Below are positions 40,761 to 50,297 of a stretch of DNA of 64,000 nucleotides, in pieces. The first letter of the stretch is position 1, and the number at the start of each line of letters is the position of its first letter. The notes beneath the pieces were generated by a model that had not been told where the DNA came from, made no database searches, and was given only the letters and a program-made list of their open reading frames with translations. A program made the translations under genes and the position numbers. Location: positions 1,364,001 through 1,428,000 of the forward strand of contig OZ025790.1 of the NCBI GenBank assembly GCA_964019425.1. The letters are read 5' to 3'. Source of the stretch: Flectonema sp. DT1601. Its lineage: Eukaryota > Euglenozoa > Diplonemea > Diplonemida > Diplonemidae.

Positions 40761-41403
40761 TCATAGTTGAGATTCACGTGGCGAAGAAAAAAAAAAAAAA
40801 AAAAAAAAAGGCTACTTCAGAGCCTATGATCAATAACCCGAAGGTAGCAATAATAAGTTAAAGTCTTGTAAATGTTACATGGCAAAGTCGGAGAAATAAG
40901 CTATTCAGATTAAAAAACGAGGGCCTGTGATCCGAATGGCTTATTTATTTTGTTTTATTTTGATCCGTTTCTTTACGTGTTATATTCTTTCTGCTGCAAT
41001 AGCGGGGTTTTTTATTTTTTTTATTTTTTTTTCGATCCCCCTTCTTCCTCTACTCTCAGGTACTTTATGATTATAAGTTGCAGTATTTGTATTTAAAAAA
41101 AAAAAAAATGAAAAAAAAAATAATTACTTTTTTTGTTGTTGTTTTTCTAAAATAGTAGTAATTAGCTAACAAATGTGACTGGACTGCGTGGTGCGCTGTG
41201 ATGAATTTGACAGACAAAACCAAAATAACAAAAACTTCTTCAAAACACGTTATTTCAATTACAGTAATCGCAATCCCTCCTACAGAGAATGTTATCTACT
41301 CGGGTTCTTCTTTTGTGTGACAACCGAAAAAACAAAACTATGAAAGTAAAAGTGTTTAACGTTGCGCTGCCGCAATTCTCTTTCAGCAACAGGTACAGCA
41401 ATA
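40761..41403. other. Intergenic stretch with a MITE scrap and a gene-start echo
   Basis: It holds a short MITE-like hairpin (40901-40939) and, at 41268-41291, GCAATCCCTCCTACAGAGAATG. The latter resembles GCGATCCCTCCAACGGAGAATG, in two parts, of the next gene (41419-41441). The remainder is T/A runs. The leader acceptor ATTCTCTTTCAG ends at 41386. Confidence 0.55.
40901..40939 (+). mobile_element. MITE R2 scrap with short hairpin
   Basis: Begins CTATTCAGATTAA and ends GATCCGAATGG, a shrunken form of the R2 terminal repeats; preceded by GTCGGAGAAATAAG as in the copy at 48703. Confidence 0.5.
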
Positions 41404-42969
41404 ATGAGAGTGGCAAAGCTTGCGATCCCTCCAACGGAGAATGAGCATAAGATTTTTCGAACTCTTATTGGTGTGAATGACACTTTTGGATTGAAATGTA
41501 CCCTGAGAGTAGCAGGCGGGTGGGTAAGAGATCGTCTTCTGGGACATGAAAGCAACGACATCGACATCGCTCTCGAAGGTGTTCATGAAGGAATTCCGAT
41601 GACTGGATCTGTGTACTCTAATTTCGTAGCTCGTTATCAAACTCAACATGGTTTAGAAGCCTCACACATAGGAACAATAAAGGCTAATCCTGATCAGTCG
41701 AAACATTTAGAAACAGCAACGATGCAAATCTGTGGAATTGATATTGACTTTGTTAACCTTCGTTGTGAAGAGTACGCCACCAGCAGAATACCTATCATGA
41801 GACCAGGTACACCAGCTGAGGATGCAAGTCGTAGAGATTTGACGATAAACTCGTTATTTTATAACATTCACACGAGTTCTGTTGAGGACTTCACGAGTGG
41901 TCTTACGGACTTGGAAGATCATGTAATTAGGACACCTCTGCCCCCGTTGATGACTTTCTTTGATGACCCTCTGAGATTGCTGCGTTGTGTTCGTTTTGCA
42001 TGTCGTTTTCAGTTTGAGATCCACCCGGCAATCCTTGAGGCTTCGAAAGATGAAAAAATTCATCGGGCGTTGCGAGACAAAGTTTCTCGTTCTCGCGTCG
42101 GCATTGAAATCACGAAAATACTTTCATCTCGCAGCGCCGTACGAGCATTGGAGTTATTTCATGAATTTGGTATCGAAAAAATCGTTTTTGAGGAATGCTC
42201 ATTCTCCAAAAAGGGACAACTGATTTCCTCAAAACCAGTTGATTTCACTCCATCACAGTGGGTTGAATCTCTCAAGATAATTAAAAACTTAAACAGCGAT
42301 GATCTGGAATTGAACTTGACAGCAATTGTTGCTCCATATTTGTCTGAAATTGCAACTGGTGAGTTAGATAAGAAACTTCAAGGGATTCTTACGAATGGAC
42401 TTTCGATTTCTTCGCAATACGCAAGTTTTAGTTTTGTGATCTTGAGAGCTATAAGAATTCTACCTAACGACTTTTGGGACTCTCCAATAGAACTGGACAT
42501 TCCACACACTGTTGACAACTACCCGAAAGACATTGCTTCCGTCAACCCGAAGAGATTAGCACTTTGTGAAATGATGCAATTAGCTATTGAAAAAGTAGAC
42601 AAAAACAAGACGAGAGAACTTTGGGAACAGTCGCTTCTGATATCTGCTGCCCTGAATGACGTTGACATCGATGATGCACATCTTTTGATTACCAGAATTA
42701 AGAAGGATAAATATCTTTCGACTGTTCCCACACTCACTCCCATTCACAGAGGTAATGAATTGACTGTATGTGTTTTATTATTATTAATTTTTTTTATTGG
42801 GAGAGTGAGAATAAAACGAACCAAAAAGGCAACACCAACAACACAGAAATTGCTTAACCTACCGGTAGGACCAACCATCAAGACGTACCTTCAGAGGCAA
42901 TTTATATTTCAAAGTCAAGTAAAGAGTCCTTCAGGTGATGACGTGCTTGCTTTCTTAAAAGCTCATTGA
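41404..42969 (+). CDS. CCA1: CCA-adding tRNA nucleotidyltransferase
   Basis: Adds or repairs the 3' CCA of tRNAs. The class II polymerase-beta-like head is complete: RVAGGWVRDRLLG, then the metal-binding DIDIAL, the flexible-loop region, and RRDLTINSLFYN. The neck motif DPLRLLRCVRFACRF follows. The tail ends with GNELT, then LLNLPVGPTIKTYLQRQFIF, close to eukaryotic 'GGPxxGkil...W Q'. Start 41404 is chosen because an upstream in-frame ATG (41362) precedes the leader acceptor ending at 41386. Within the tail, 42766-42828 (63 bases, GTATGT donor, A-rich AAAAAG end) inserts 21 hydrophobic residues absent from the family pattern; it is probably a frame-preserving intron, giving 500 instead of 521 residues. 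Confidence 0.92.
   Translation: MRVAKLAIPPTENEHKIFRTLIGVNDTFGLKCTLRVAGGWVRDRLLGHESNDIDIALEGVHEGIPMTGSVYSNFVARYQTQHGLEASHIGTIKANPDQSKHLETATMQICGIDIDFVNLRCEEYATSRIPIMRPGTPAEDASRRDLTINSLFYNIHTSSVEDFTSGLTDLEDHVIRTPLPPLMTFFDDPLRLLRCVRFACRFQFEIHPAILEASKDEKIHRALRDKVSRSRVGIEITKILSSRSAVRALELFHEFGIEKIVFEECSFSKKGQLISSKPVDFTPSQWVESLKIIKNLNSDDLELNLTAIVAPYLSEIATGELDKKLQGILTNGLSISSQYASFSFVILRAIRILPNDFWDSPIELDIPHTVDNYPKDIASVNPKRLALCEMMQLAIEKVDKNKTRELWEQSLLISAALNDVDIDDAHLLITRIKKDKYLSTVPTLTPIHRGNELTVCVLLLLIFFIGRVRIKRTKKATPTTQKLLNLPVGPTIKTYLQRQFIFQSQVKSPSGDDVLAFLKAH
42766..42828 (+). other. Probable frame-preserving 63 bp intron in the CCA-adding enzyme
   Basis: It starts GTATGTGTTTTATTATTATT and ends CGAACCAAAAAG. 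Its length is a multiple of three and it has no in-frame stop. It would encode a hydrophobic insertion between two conserved tail motifs. The donor and A-rich acceptor match other introns in this window. Confidence 0.65.
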
Positions 42970-43090
42970 TACACTAACCTTCCTCAATGACGACCACGTT
43001 GCTTTCTCACACGAAAAGGACAGCTGTATCCTCTCTTTAATAATTATATGTTCACAACAGAGACAAACAGACAAGAAAAAGAAAAAAAAA

Positions 43091-43758
43091 ATGGGGAGAA
43101 AAGCCATGCATGCGGTCAGGAAAAAGATATTAAACAAAGTATGTTAATAGTTATTGGAAAGGAGCTGTTGTTGTCAGAAATAACAAACAAACAACAAAAA
43201 CAGGATAAAGAAGATAAGAAGTTAAAAAAAAATGAAGCAACCACCGAAAGACGTTCTCGTTTTAATGATTTAGGTGCGGCAGAGTTTCATGAAAAAAGTG
43301 TGAAGAGAGTGACCCAAGTTCACAGTCAGATGTACCTCAGACATAATGAAGCCTTAGGACCTCCGTACAGAGTTCTTGTTGATACGAATTTTATAAATTT
43401 TTCAATGCAAAATAAAATGGACATGATTCAGGGTATTATGGACTGTTTATATGCGAAAGTTGATATATTTGTGTGTGGATGCGTCTTTGCTGAATTACAA
43501 AAACTTGGAGATCGTTTTAAAGTCGCTCTGAAATTAACAACCGATCCCCGATTCAAGCGTCTGGTTTGCGATAATACATACGCTGATGATTGTATTGTAA
43601 ACAGAGTAACTGAGAATCCAATTTATATTGTCGGAACGGCAGATAAAGATCTGAAAAGACGACTTCGTAAGATACCCGGAGTGCCTATTATGTACATATC
43701 AAAACACAGATACACTGTTGAGAGACTGCCTGATGCATACGGTGCTCCGAGAGAATAG
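43091..43758 (+). CDS. FCF1: FCF1, PIN-domain rRNA-processing factor
   Basis: Small-subunit processome component needed for early 18S pre-rRNA cleavages, nucleolar. Exons 43091-43138 and 43204-43758 join in phase 0 to 200 residues, the family length (~198). The start MGRKAMHAVRKKILNK matches the family's MGK..KTRK start and is seen only with the intron removed. A longer frame from 43048 reads through the intron and is rejected. The PIN core is clear: GPPYRVLVDTNFINFS, IMDCLYAK, AELQKLG, YADDCIVNRV, VGTADKDLKRRLRKIPGVPI and the ending RLPDAYGAPRE. The intron (65 bases) has donor GTATGT and A-rich end AACAAAAACAG. The leader acceptor ends at 43060, then an A-rich spacer. Confidence 0.95.
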
Positions 43759-43953
43759 GTTTTGGTTTGGTTTTGTGTTTCATCAAACGATTTTTTTGAG
43801 GCTTTTTTTTATTTTTTTTATCATATTTTACGAAAATAAAAAGTAATATTTTTGTTTTGTCAACAACTCTCTATCCTTATTGTCAGTTTATCAGAGAGGA
43901 GAAAAAAAAGTAGTAAAAGGATGTTACGTTATCGCTATTTCAAGCAGTTATTA

Positions 43954-43984
<31 letters not shown>

Positions 43985-44235
43985 CTCCTTCCCAGATTAA
44001 AATGAAGAGATGCCGGGGGAGAATCGAGACATGAGAGTGAATTCACATTTCGACGTTCTATTGCGGATAGTATTTCATTCTCTTTTTTTCCTTTTTTATA
44101 CAAAGTTGTTACAAAGTAGGCAGATAAGATTTGAAAGAGAAGAATCCGTAAGATATCCGAAGTACCTCTAAATTATATTTATTTATAATTTTTTTTTTTT
44201 TTTTCATTGCAGAGTTTCTCAACAGAACAATAACA
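43759..44235. other. Intergenic stretch with one long T run
   Basis: Nothing coding. A ~30-base T run lies near 43951. The strong leader acceptor TTTTTCATTGCAG ends at 44212. Confidence 0.55.
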
Positions 44236-45225
44236 ATGGTTTGGACTTCAGACCCGGCAGCATATTCTAAAATAATATTGCATTCAATAAGGTATCCTTC
44301 TCAGAGTGTGTCAGGGTTCCTTATTGGAGAGAGCGTTAAGAAAGACGGAGAATCAGTTCTTCACATTTCAGATGTGTTACCACTTTGCCATACCAACGTT
44401 CAGCTCTTACCAAATGCAGAAGTAGGATTTTCCGTTGCGAAGGCAGTTGCTAAGGAGAAGAAGATGAGAGTTGTATGTTTTTTTTTTATTTTGCATTTAA
44501 CAAGTATTGTAAGAACGAAAAAAAGAATGTTGGGCAGCACACGTAAACTTCCTGTAGCTTTATCAGTTTAAAGTCGGTTTGCGGGTTTTCGTGACACAAA
44601 CAAAGCATCAACAAGTGTTATATTGCTATTTTCTGTATGGTATAAGATAAAGCCAATTCTTTTTTTTTTTTTTTTTTTAATCCAACATCACAAACACAGA
44701 TTGGGTACTACTACGCTCCTCAACTCCTTGAAGAGCGGACCACCAGCATGACTCCTTTCGCTGAGAAGATTATGAAAATGTTTGTGTTTTTTATTTCGTT
44801 TTTTGGTTCAAACAAAAACAAAATAATTCACTGTGTTTTCCTAAGAGTGACAACGAAAGAAATTTTCCATTTTATCTTCCCCGAAAAAAACAAAAAAAAA
44901 AAATAAAAAAAAAATTAGGATCACTGACGGAGCTGGAAAACAATCCACGATGGCAATTCAAATAGTAAACAACCGAGTCAGTGTATCCGGAAAAGAATGC
45001 CCACTGAAGTTCTTTGATGGAAACGATTTAAAGGGTGGAAGAACCAACGAATCTGGTTGCTTCAAATTATTCAGCAAAGGCGAAGAAATACAATACTCCT
45101 CTTTCGCTCCTATTCTAGAGAGTCACATAAAGAAGGGATTGGTGTCAAAATTGATCGACTTTGAAGCGCATTTGGATAATCCGAAATTAGACTTTACTAA
45201 CGACAGCATTAATAAAGTTTTTTAA
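44236..45225 (+). CDS. EMC8: EMC8/9 subunit of the ER membrane complex
   Basis: MPN-like (pseudo-JAMM) subunit of the complex that inserts tail-anchored and multipass proteins in the ER. Exons 44236-44472, 44700-44779 and 44919-45225 give 207 residues against about 205-210 in animals. Matches run in family order: AYSKIILHSIRYPSQSVSGF, then ISDVLPLCHTNVQLLPNAEV, then IGYYYAPQLLEERT, AEKIMKMITDG, and finally FEAHLDNPKLDFTNDSINK (family 'FDNHLDDIRNDWTNPEINK'). Without exon 2 the middle MPN region would be lost. No metal-binding JAMM residues are expected in this family. Intron 1 is almost filled by a copy of dispersed repeat R1. The leader acceptor ends at 44212. Confidence 0.93.
44492..44660 (+). 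repeat. Dispersed repeat R1, copy in EMC8 intron 1
   Basis: Runs from GCATTTAACAAGTATTGTAAG to AGATAAAGCCAATTCT, followed by a T run. It is about 90% identical by eye to 48067-48230. It occupies 169 of the 227 intron bases. Confidence 0.9.
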
Positions 45226-45504
45226 TAATTTAGTTAAAAAACGGTAGTTAGGTTTCGTAAATTGGTGGACATCTGTTTCTGTGTTTGATCATGCAGGAGG
45301 TCCTTTTTTAGAAAGGCTAAAAATAAAAGAGATGTAGTTTTTTTTAAAATTTAAAAAAAAAAAAAAAATGGAAGTGTGTGTCTGTTTGAGAAAAGTTTTT
45401 TTTTTTTATATTTTTTTTCTGAGACCGTTTTTTTTTCCTCCAATTTTTATTTATATTTTCAGTAGGAGAAAAAGACGGAGAAAAAAAAACAAAAACCCCC
45501 AATA

Positions 45505-47067
45505 ATGGAAGCTCTTGACCTTTCGGTATCGGATACCAAGTTAGAAGAAACACTGCTGGATAGATTTGATACAGCAACAGAAGGGTTGGTACTCAATGAC
45601 GAAGGAGACTTCGAATCAAATGCTAACTTTCTTCAAACAATGATGAAGAAACAATACTGCAACGTCGACGCGTTAAATGAAGATGGTATGAAAAGGTTTT
45701 TCGCATCCCACAGAGTGTTGGCTGCGAGAATGTCTCGTGAAGTTGGATCGCTCTCTGTGAGATTCACCGTCCAGTACAACCTGTTCTCGGGTACTGTTAA
45801 CGCTCTCGGATCCCCTGATCAAATTAAATGGTTGAGAGAGAGTCACAACAAAGGAGAGTTAGGATGCTTCCTACTCACAGAAAAGGCTGCTGGTGTCCTT
45901 TCTGGACTCATCGTTGAGACCACTGCCGAATACACAAAAGACGGTTTTATCATCAACACACCAAATGACGACGCTGTTAAAGTCTGGATCAGTCAGGGAC
46001 TACTTGCAAAATGGGGAGTTGTAATCGCAAAATTAATCATAGACGGAATCGAACATGGCATTCACGGATTCATCGTTGACATGACTGACGGTAATATTGT
46101 AAAGGAAGACATGGGTAGGAAAACTGCATACAATTCACTCGATAATGCAAATGTGACGTTTAACAATGTTGTTGTGCCTCACAAGAACATGTTGACGAAG
46201 TTTGCGAGGATCAGCCAAGATGGAAAGTTTGAGTTCGACGGAGAAAAGCCGCCTTCTTTTATTAAAATAGCACAGAGACTGTTGAGCGGGAGGCTATGCA
46301 TCGCAGACAGCGCTGTTAAATTCTTTAGTGAATGTGTTTCAACGACTCAGAAGTACACTTCAACTAGAAAGGTTTGGGTAGAACCAACAAAACAAATAAC
46401 AATATCTGAACTCCCTTATGTGAAACAACTTTTTAACGAAGCCACTCAGTGCGCATCAGTTCACTCAAAATATCTATTACACCTGCAGAATGAATTTGCT
46501 CAAACTGCAAAGGCTGGAACAGAGCCAAGCAGAAAACTTCAGAATATGATCGCCGCAGCTAAGTCTGAGGCAGTTGACTTTGCGACTACCTGGTTGAGTA
46601 GAATTCGTTGTAAGGTTGGAAGCTATTCTTTAATGAAAGAATCACCATTTGGAACCAGCAGTGATATCTTATACTGCATGCGGTTTGCTGAAGGCGACAC
46701 GCATATTTTACAACAATCACTTGTGAGAGAAGTCATTAAAGAAAAGACAACACCGTTTGGGTTTGTTTCTCTTCTTCTTCAAGTATTCAAAGGATTTTTG
46801 ATAAGACACACCGGAATGATGTCCCCAGCAGGTCAACTTGCTCACAAAATGAATGTCTCTATATTATCGTTATTGATTTACATGAAATTAAACAGCCGTC
46901 GACTCGGACGTGTCGGGGCCTGGTATGCTGCTGGAGAACGTGTTTACAGCGTAGCAAAACTTGTGTCACTCAATTTGATTTATAAAACAGTCGTTCAAAG
47001 ATACGGTCATTCTGCGGAAACTGCGCAATTCGCGAGGGTATCAGTGAGAGATTGTGCAGCTCTGTAA
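45505..47067 (+). CDS. Acyl-CoA oxidase-family protein, possibly non-canonical
   Basis: 520 residues in one exon. The FAD-dependent acyl-CoA oxidase/dehydrogenase fold shows in GELGCFLLTEKAAGVLSG, WISQGLLAKWGVVIAKL, VVVPHKNMLTKF, LLSGRLCIADSA, ISELPYVKQLF and EGDTHILQQSLVREVI. The glutamate in AEGD aligns with the family's catalytic base (FEGDN). Usual length is about 650-700, so roughly 100-150 residues are missing, mainly at the C-terminus. The strongly conserved G-G-H-G-Y loop is replaced by KVGSYSLMKES. No C-terminal SKL-type peroxisomal signal is present (ends DCAAL). It may be a divergent oxidase, a dehydrogenase-like enzyme or an inactive relative. The leader acceptor ATATTTTCAG ends at 45462. 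Confidence 0.85.
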   Translation: MEALDLSVSDTKLEETLLDRFDTATEGLVLNDEGDFESNANFLQTMMKKQYCNVDALNEDGMKRFFASHRVLAARMSREVGSLSVRFTVQYNLFSGTVNALGSPDQIKWLRESHNKGELGCFLLTEKAAGVLSGLIVETTAEYTKDGFIINTPNDDAVKVWISQGLLAKWGVVIAKLIIDGIEHGIHGFIVDMTDGNIVKEDMGRKTAYNSLDNANVTFNNVVVPHKNMLTKFARISQDGKFEFDGEKPPSFIKIAQRLLSGRLCIADSAVKFFSECVSTTQKYTSTRKVWVEPTKQITISELPYVKQLFNEATQCASVHSKYLLHLQNEFAQTAKAGTEPSRKLQNMIAAAKSEAVDFATTWLSRIRCKVGSYSLMKESPFGTSSDILYCMRFAEGDTHILQQSLVREVIKEKTTPFGFVSLLLQVFKGFLIRHTGMMSPAGQLAHKMNVSILSLLIYMKLNSRRLGRVGAWYAAGERVYSVAKLVSLNLIYKTVVQRYGHSAETAQFARVSVRDCAAL

Positions 47068-47745
47068 GATTGTTTTTTGAGTCGCCTCAAACGAAACTCC
47101 CTTTTTACTAACTAATGTTTATGTTGACATCTTGATAGTGTCCAAGTCTCTGCTGTTTTCGGCGAACACTTGTGTGACGCTTCACCTGTCTTACTGGCCA
47201 CGTGACTTCTTTCTTCATTTCTCCCCCTGTTTTCTTTGATTAACAACTACAAATATTTTCTCAGTCGGGTACTTGATATTAATTTTGTTTCTTAATACCA
47301 AAGTCAAAGTTTCACCCCCTTCTTCTTTCTTGAAAGACTAAAATGGAAACCTATAGTTGTTATTCCTCATGTTGATCGCTTGTGGGCTGGGCTGCGAAGC
47401 CGAATTTTCTTTTCTTTTTTTGTTGTTTCCACCACAACACGGTTTTATAAGGAGGTTAATAATCTATTTTTTTTTTTTTTTTTTCTCCTTCCTCCTGTGC
47501 AGTTATCTCCTTGTTAGGGATCGCCAAGTTTTTTTTTTTTTTTTTTTTAGGGAAAAAGGAAGTTTCTGAATTCGAATGTTTAAAAGCGTTTATTCAACAA
47601 AACCCCACGAACACTTAGACGTAAATACTTTTTGTTCGCATTGAGACGACGTGAAGGACGTTGCAAGTATTGTTTGATGGGCAGTGAATGCGTTTTTTTT
47701 TCTTTTTCTGTTTCTTTTCTTTTTTTCTTATTTTTTTTGAATAGG

Positions 47746-47808
47746 GAATTTTCGTGTTCAGTAATACTGTCGCGATCAACAAAAAAAAAGGCTTTTTATC
47801 TGAATAGT
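47746..47808 (+). mobile_element. MITE R2, 5'-truncated copy
   Basis: Shares TCAGTAATACTGTC, GCGATCAACAA and GGCTTTTTATCTGAATAG with the fuller copy at 61368-61475. The last 18 bases are the inverted complement of the R2 5' end. Confidence 0.8.
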
Positions 47809-48066
47809 TTTTTCCTATGGGATCCGTTTTTTTTTTCCTCTTTTTTTGCAAACGTCTACGATGAGAACTGGTGGGCTCTACCTTTGCAAAAAACGTCTGG
47901 TTATTTATTTTGAGACTTTTTTATCTTTTTTTTTCTTCTTGTGAAGTGTGTTGTATTGGGGGACAATTAAAAATATAAAAAGGGTGGTTTTTTTTTTTTA
48001 TTCTTAATGAGGTAGATTTAATCGTGGTTTTTTTTTCTTCTTTTTGTTTATTTTTTTTATTATTTT

Positions 48067-48230
48067 GCATTTAACAAGTATTGTAAGAACGAAAAAGAAT
48101 GTTGGGCAGCACACGTAAACCTCCTTTAGCTTTATCAGTTTAAAGTCGGTTCACGAGTTTCGTGACACAAACAAAAAATCACAGTTGTCATATTATTATT
48201 TTCTGTATAGTCGAAGATAAAGCCAATTCT
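48067..48230 (+). repeat. Dispersed repeat R1, intergenic copy
   Basis: Full-length counterpart of 44492-44660, from GCATTTAACAAGTATTGTAAG to AAGCCAATTCT, and again followed by a T run. Confidence 0.9.
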
Positions 48231-48702
48231 TTTTTTTTTTTTTTGGGAATTCCTGCTTGGCAAAAAAAAAAAAAAATATAAACGAAATAAAATAAAATAA
48301 AATAAAGCAATTATCAACTGTTGAGATCTAAGAAGGAAAAAAAACCTTTTATCCCCCAACTCTGCTGTCCCATACCAAACCAATACGAGGATTTCTTTTT
48401 TGTGTTTGTTTTAAGTTACTTCTTGTCTTCTTAATGTTCTCCTTTACTGTAAAACTTTGTTCTTTTTTTTTTCAAAGTTTCGGGGAGATAATTTTTTTTT
48501 TTTTTTTTTGTTCTTCCAACAATAAGTTTTTTTTTTTTTTTTTTGTACCCACAAAAAACCTATTGTTCGGTTGAAAGAGCAACTGACTCTATATTAATAT
48601 TAACTGTTGCGTGCCAACAAAAAGTGTGTTGTTGAATAAAAAAAAAATATCATTTCATTTCATTTCATTTCTTTTAATTTTTTTTTTGCACCGACACAAA
48701 AA

Positions 48703-48822
48703 GTCGGAGAAGAAACTATTCAGATTAAGAGCCGTTTTATTTATTATATCAAAATTTTATCTATTTTTTCCCCTGAACTTTTTCATGTATTTCTGTCCGC
48801 GATCAACAAAAAAAAAAAAAAT
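48703..48822 (+). mobile_element. MITE R2, copy lacking its 3' terminus
   Basis: Begins GTCGGAGAAGAAACTATTCAG, then ATTAAGAGCCGTTTTATT, and runs to GCGATCAACAA before an A run. The expected closing CTGAATAG is missing. Confidence 0.75.
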
Positions 48823-48959
48823 GACTGGTGTTGACCTGCATATAAAAGTAGACCCCCCTGAGCCAGTTAACCCTTAAGGCTGCTGCTGTTTCTTATTTTA
48901 TTTTATATGTTTTTTTTAAATCTCAGTAACAAAAATATAGCAAAAAAAGAAAAAAAAAA

Positions 48960-50024
48960 ATGACTGAAGCCCTCCCGATTAGAGTAGCTGAGTTCTACAG
49001 TGGAATTGGTGGTGCCCGTACTGGAGTTGAGAAATGGGCAGCTGAAAGTAACACCGAGATTGTAGTAGTTGCCAGCTACGACATGAATGACCAGGCAAAC
49101 AGAGTTTACGAATCAGTGTTCAAACACAAAGTCAGATCTAAGGGGATTGAACATTTAAAAATTGAGGAAATAAAAAAATGCAAAGCCGACATGTGGCTGT
49201 TAAGCCCTCCATGTCAACCTTTTACCTTAGGAGGAGGAAGACGTTCAGCTACTGGCGATAGTGATAACCGATGCAAGTCTTTCACTCACATTGTAAAAAT
49301 ACTTTCTGATCTCTCTGAGGAGTCTCAACCACGCTGGATAATAATTGAAAATGTGAGTCAGTTTGCTGAATCTGAGACGGTTTTGGCATTCAAAAATGTC
49401 CTCGTCGCTGCTCACTATAATCATAAAGAAGTAATTACGTCTCCCATATCTGTGGGGATTCCGTACCAGAGAAAAAGGTATTATTTATTATGTTCAAAAA
49501 CATCTGAAATTGAAGATTTTTCGAATTTCTTAAGCCGAACTCGTCCAGACCTTTCAAAACCACCATCCCTCAGCAGCTTTTTAAAATCTCGTCAGGTTGA
49601 CATCGAGATTGGTCATAAAGATGAAAAATTACTTGTCCCGGAATCGATCTTCAATGATCATAAAACTTTCATGTTTGACGTAGTATCTGGTAACAGTACG
49701 TCGTGTTCATGTTTTACTAAGGGATACTCAAAGAACTATAAAGGTTCAGGAAGCCTTTTGCTACTACCAAACCCAACCTCATCACTGAAACGATCAAAAC
49801 CAGACGAAGAGTCGATGTGGATATCTGGAGCAGAAATCATTTCATCTGGTGCGCTAATTAGATACTTCTCTCCTGATGAGTTGTTGGCTCTGCATGGTTT
49901 TCATGACTTGTTTAGATTCCCAGAAGGGATGACAAACATTCAGAAATATCGATTGATTGGTAACTCTCTCTCATGTGATGTTCATCAAATGCTTACAAAG
50001 TGTCTGATAGAAGGAAAGGAATAG
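48960..50024 (+). CDS. TRDMT1: DNMT2, tRNA-Asp cytosine-38 methyltransferase
   Basis: 354 residues, one exon. All C5-methyltransferase landmarks are present: SAM-binding EFYSGIGG (11-18), catalytic PPCQPF (83-88, Cys85), IIENVSQF (motif VI, 128-135) and IPYQRKRYYL (motif VIII). The DNMT2-specific CFTKGY (251-256) marks it as the tRNA enzyme and not a DNA methyltransferase. The C-terminal YRLIGNSLSCDV is motif X. It has no regulatory N-terminal domains, as usual for DNMT2. In other eukaryotes it methylates C38 of tRNA-Asp and protects tRNAs from cleavage. The leader acceptor ends at 48926 and an A-rich spacer leads directly to the ATG. Confidence 0.96.
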   Translation: MTEALPIRVAEFYSGIGGARTGVEKWAAESNTEIVVVASYDMNDQANRVYESVFKHKVRSKGIEHLKIEEIKKCKADMWLLSPPCQPFTLGGGRRSATGDSDNRCKSFTHIVKILSDLSEESQPRWIIIENVSQFAESETVLAFKNVLVAAHYNHKEVITSPISVGIPYQRKRYYLLCSKTSEIEDFSNFLSRTRPDLSKPPSLSSFLKSRQVDIEIGHKDEKLLVPESIFNDHKTFMFDVVSGNSTSCSCFTKGYSKNYKGSGSLLLLPNPTSSLKRSKPDEESMWISGAEIISSGALIRYFSPDELLALHGFHDLFRFPEGMTNIQKYRLIGNSLSCDVHQMLTKCLIEGKE

Positions 50025-50297
50025 AAACCCTTTTATGTTTGGGGGACTATTCCTTTTCTTCAACGTGGTATACTAGGAAGCCTTGTACTAACCTCGACAC
50101 AAGATACTTCTCTTCTGACTCTGATTACCAGACGGGAAGGCAACTGGAATCGATTAATTAAGGGAATCTCTCTTTATTTGGCGCGATTTCTTTTTTTGTT
50201 TTTTTTCTGCGCTGCCGTGTTTTTGTTGTCGTCTCTTCAGCTTGAATTTCTTTTTTTTTTTTTTTCCCGCAGTTAGTTCCATTTTTTTTTTTTTGTA

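Larger units (their letters stand above)
47068..48959. other. Intergenic stretch with two MITE pieces and an R1 copy
   Basis: About 1.9 kb without a gene. It contains R2 pieces at 47746-47808 and 48703-48822 and R1 at 48067-48230, with T runs near 47467, 47528, 48490 and 48528. The DNMT2 leader acceptor TTTAAATCTCAG ends at 48926. Confidence 0.6.

Noticed and set aside
43048-43203. In-frame upstream start for FCF1
   Set aside because: The N-terminus obtained by splicing 43138 to 43204 matches the family start; the extension reads through the intron.
44600-44660. Resemblance of repeat R1's TTTCTGTATGGTATAAG to a spliced-leader exon/donor
   Set aside because: Only a short match to kinetoplastid leader sequence; copies are dispersed rather than tandem, and no Sm site was found.
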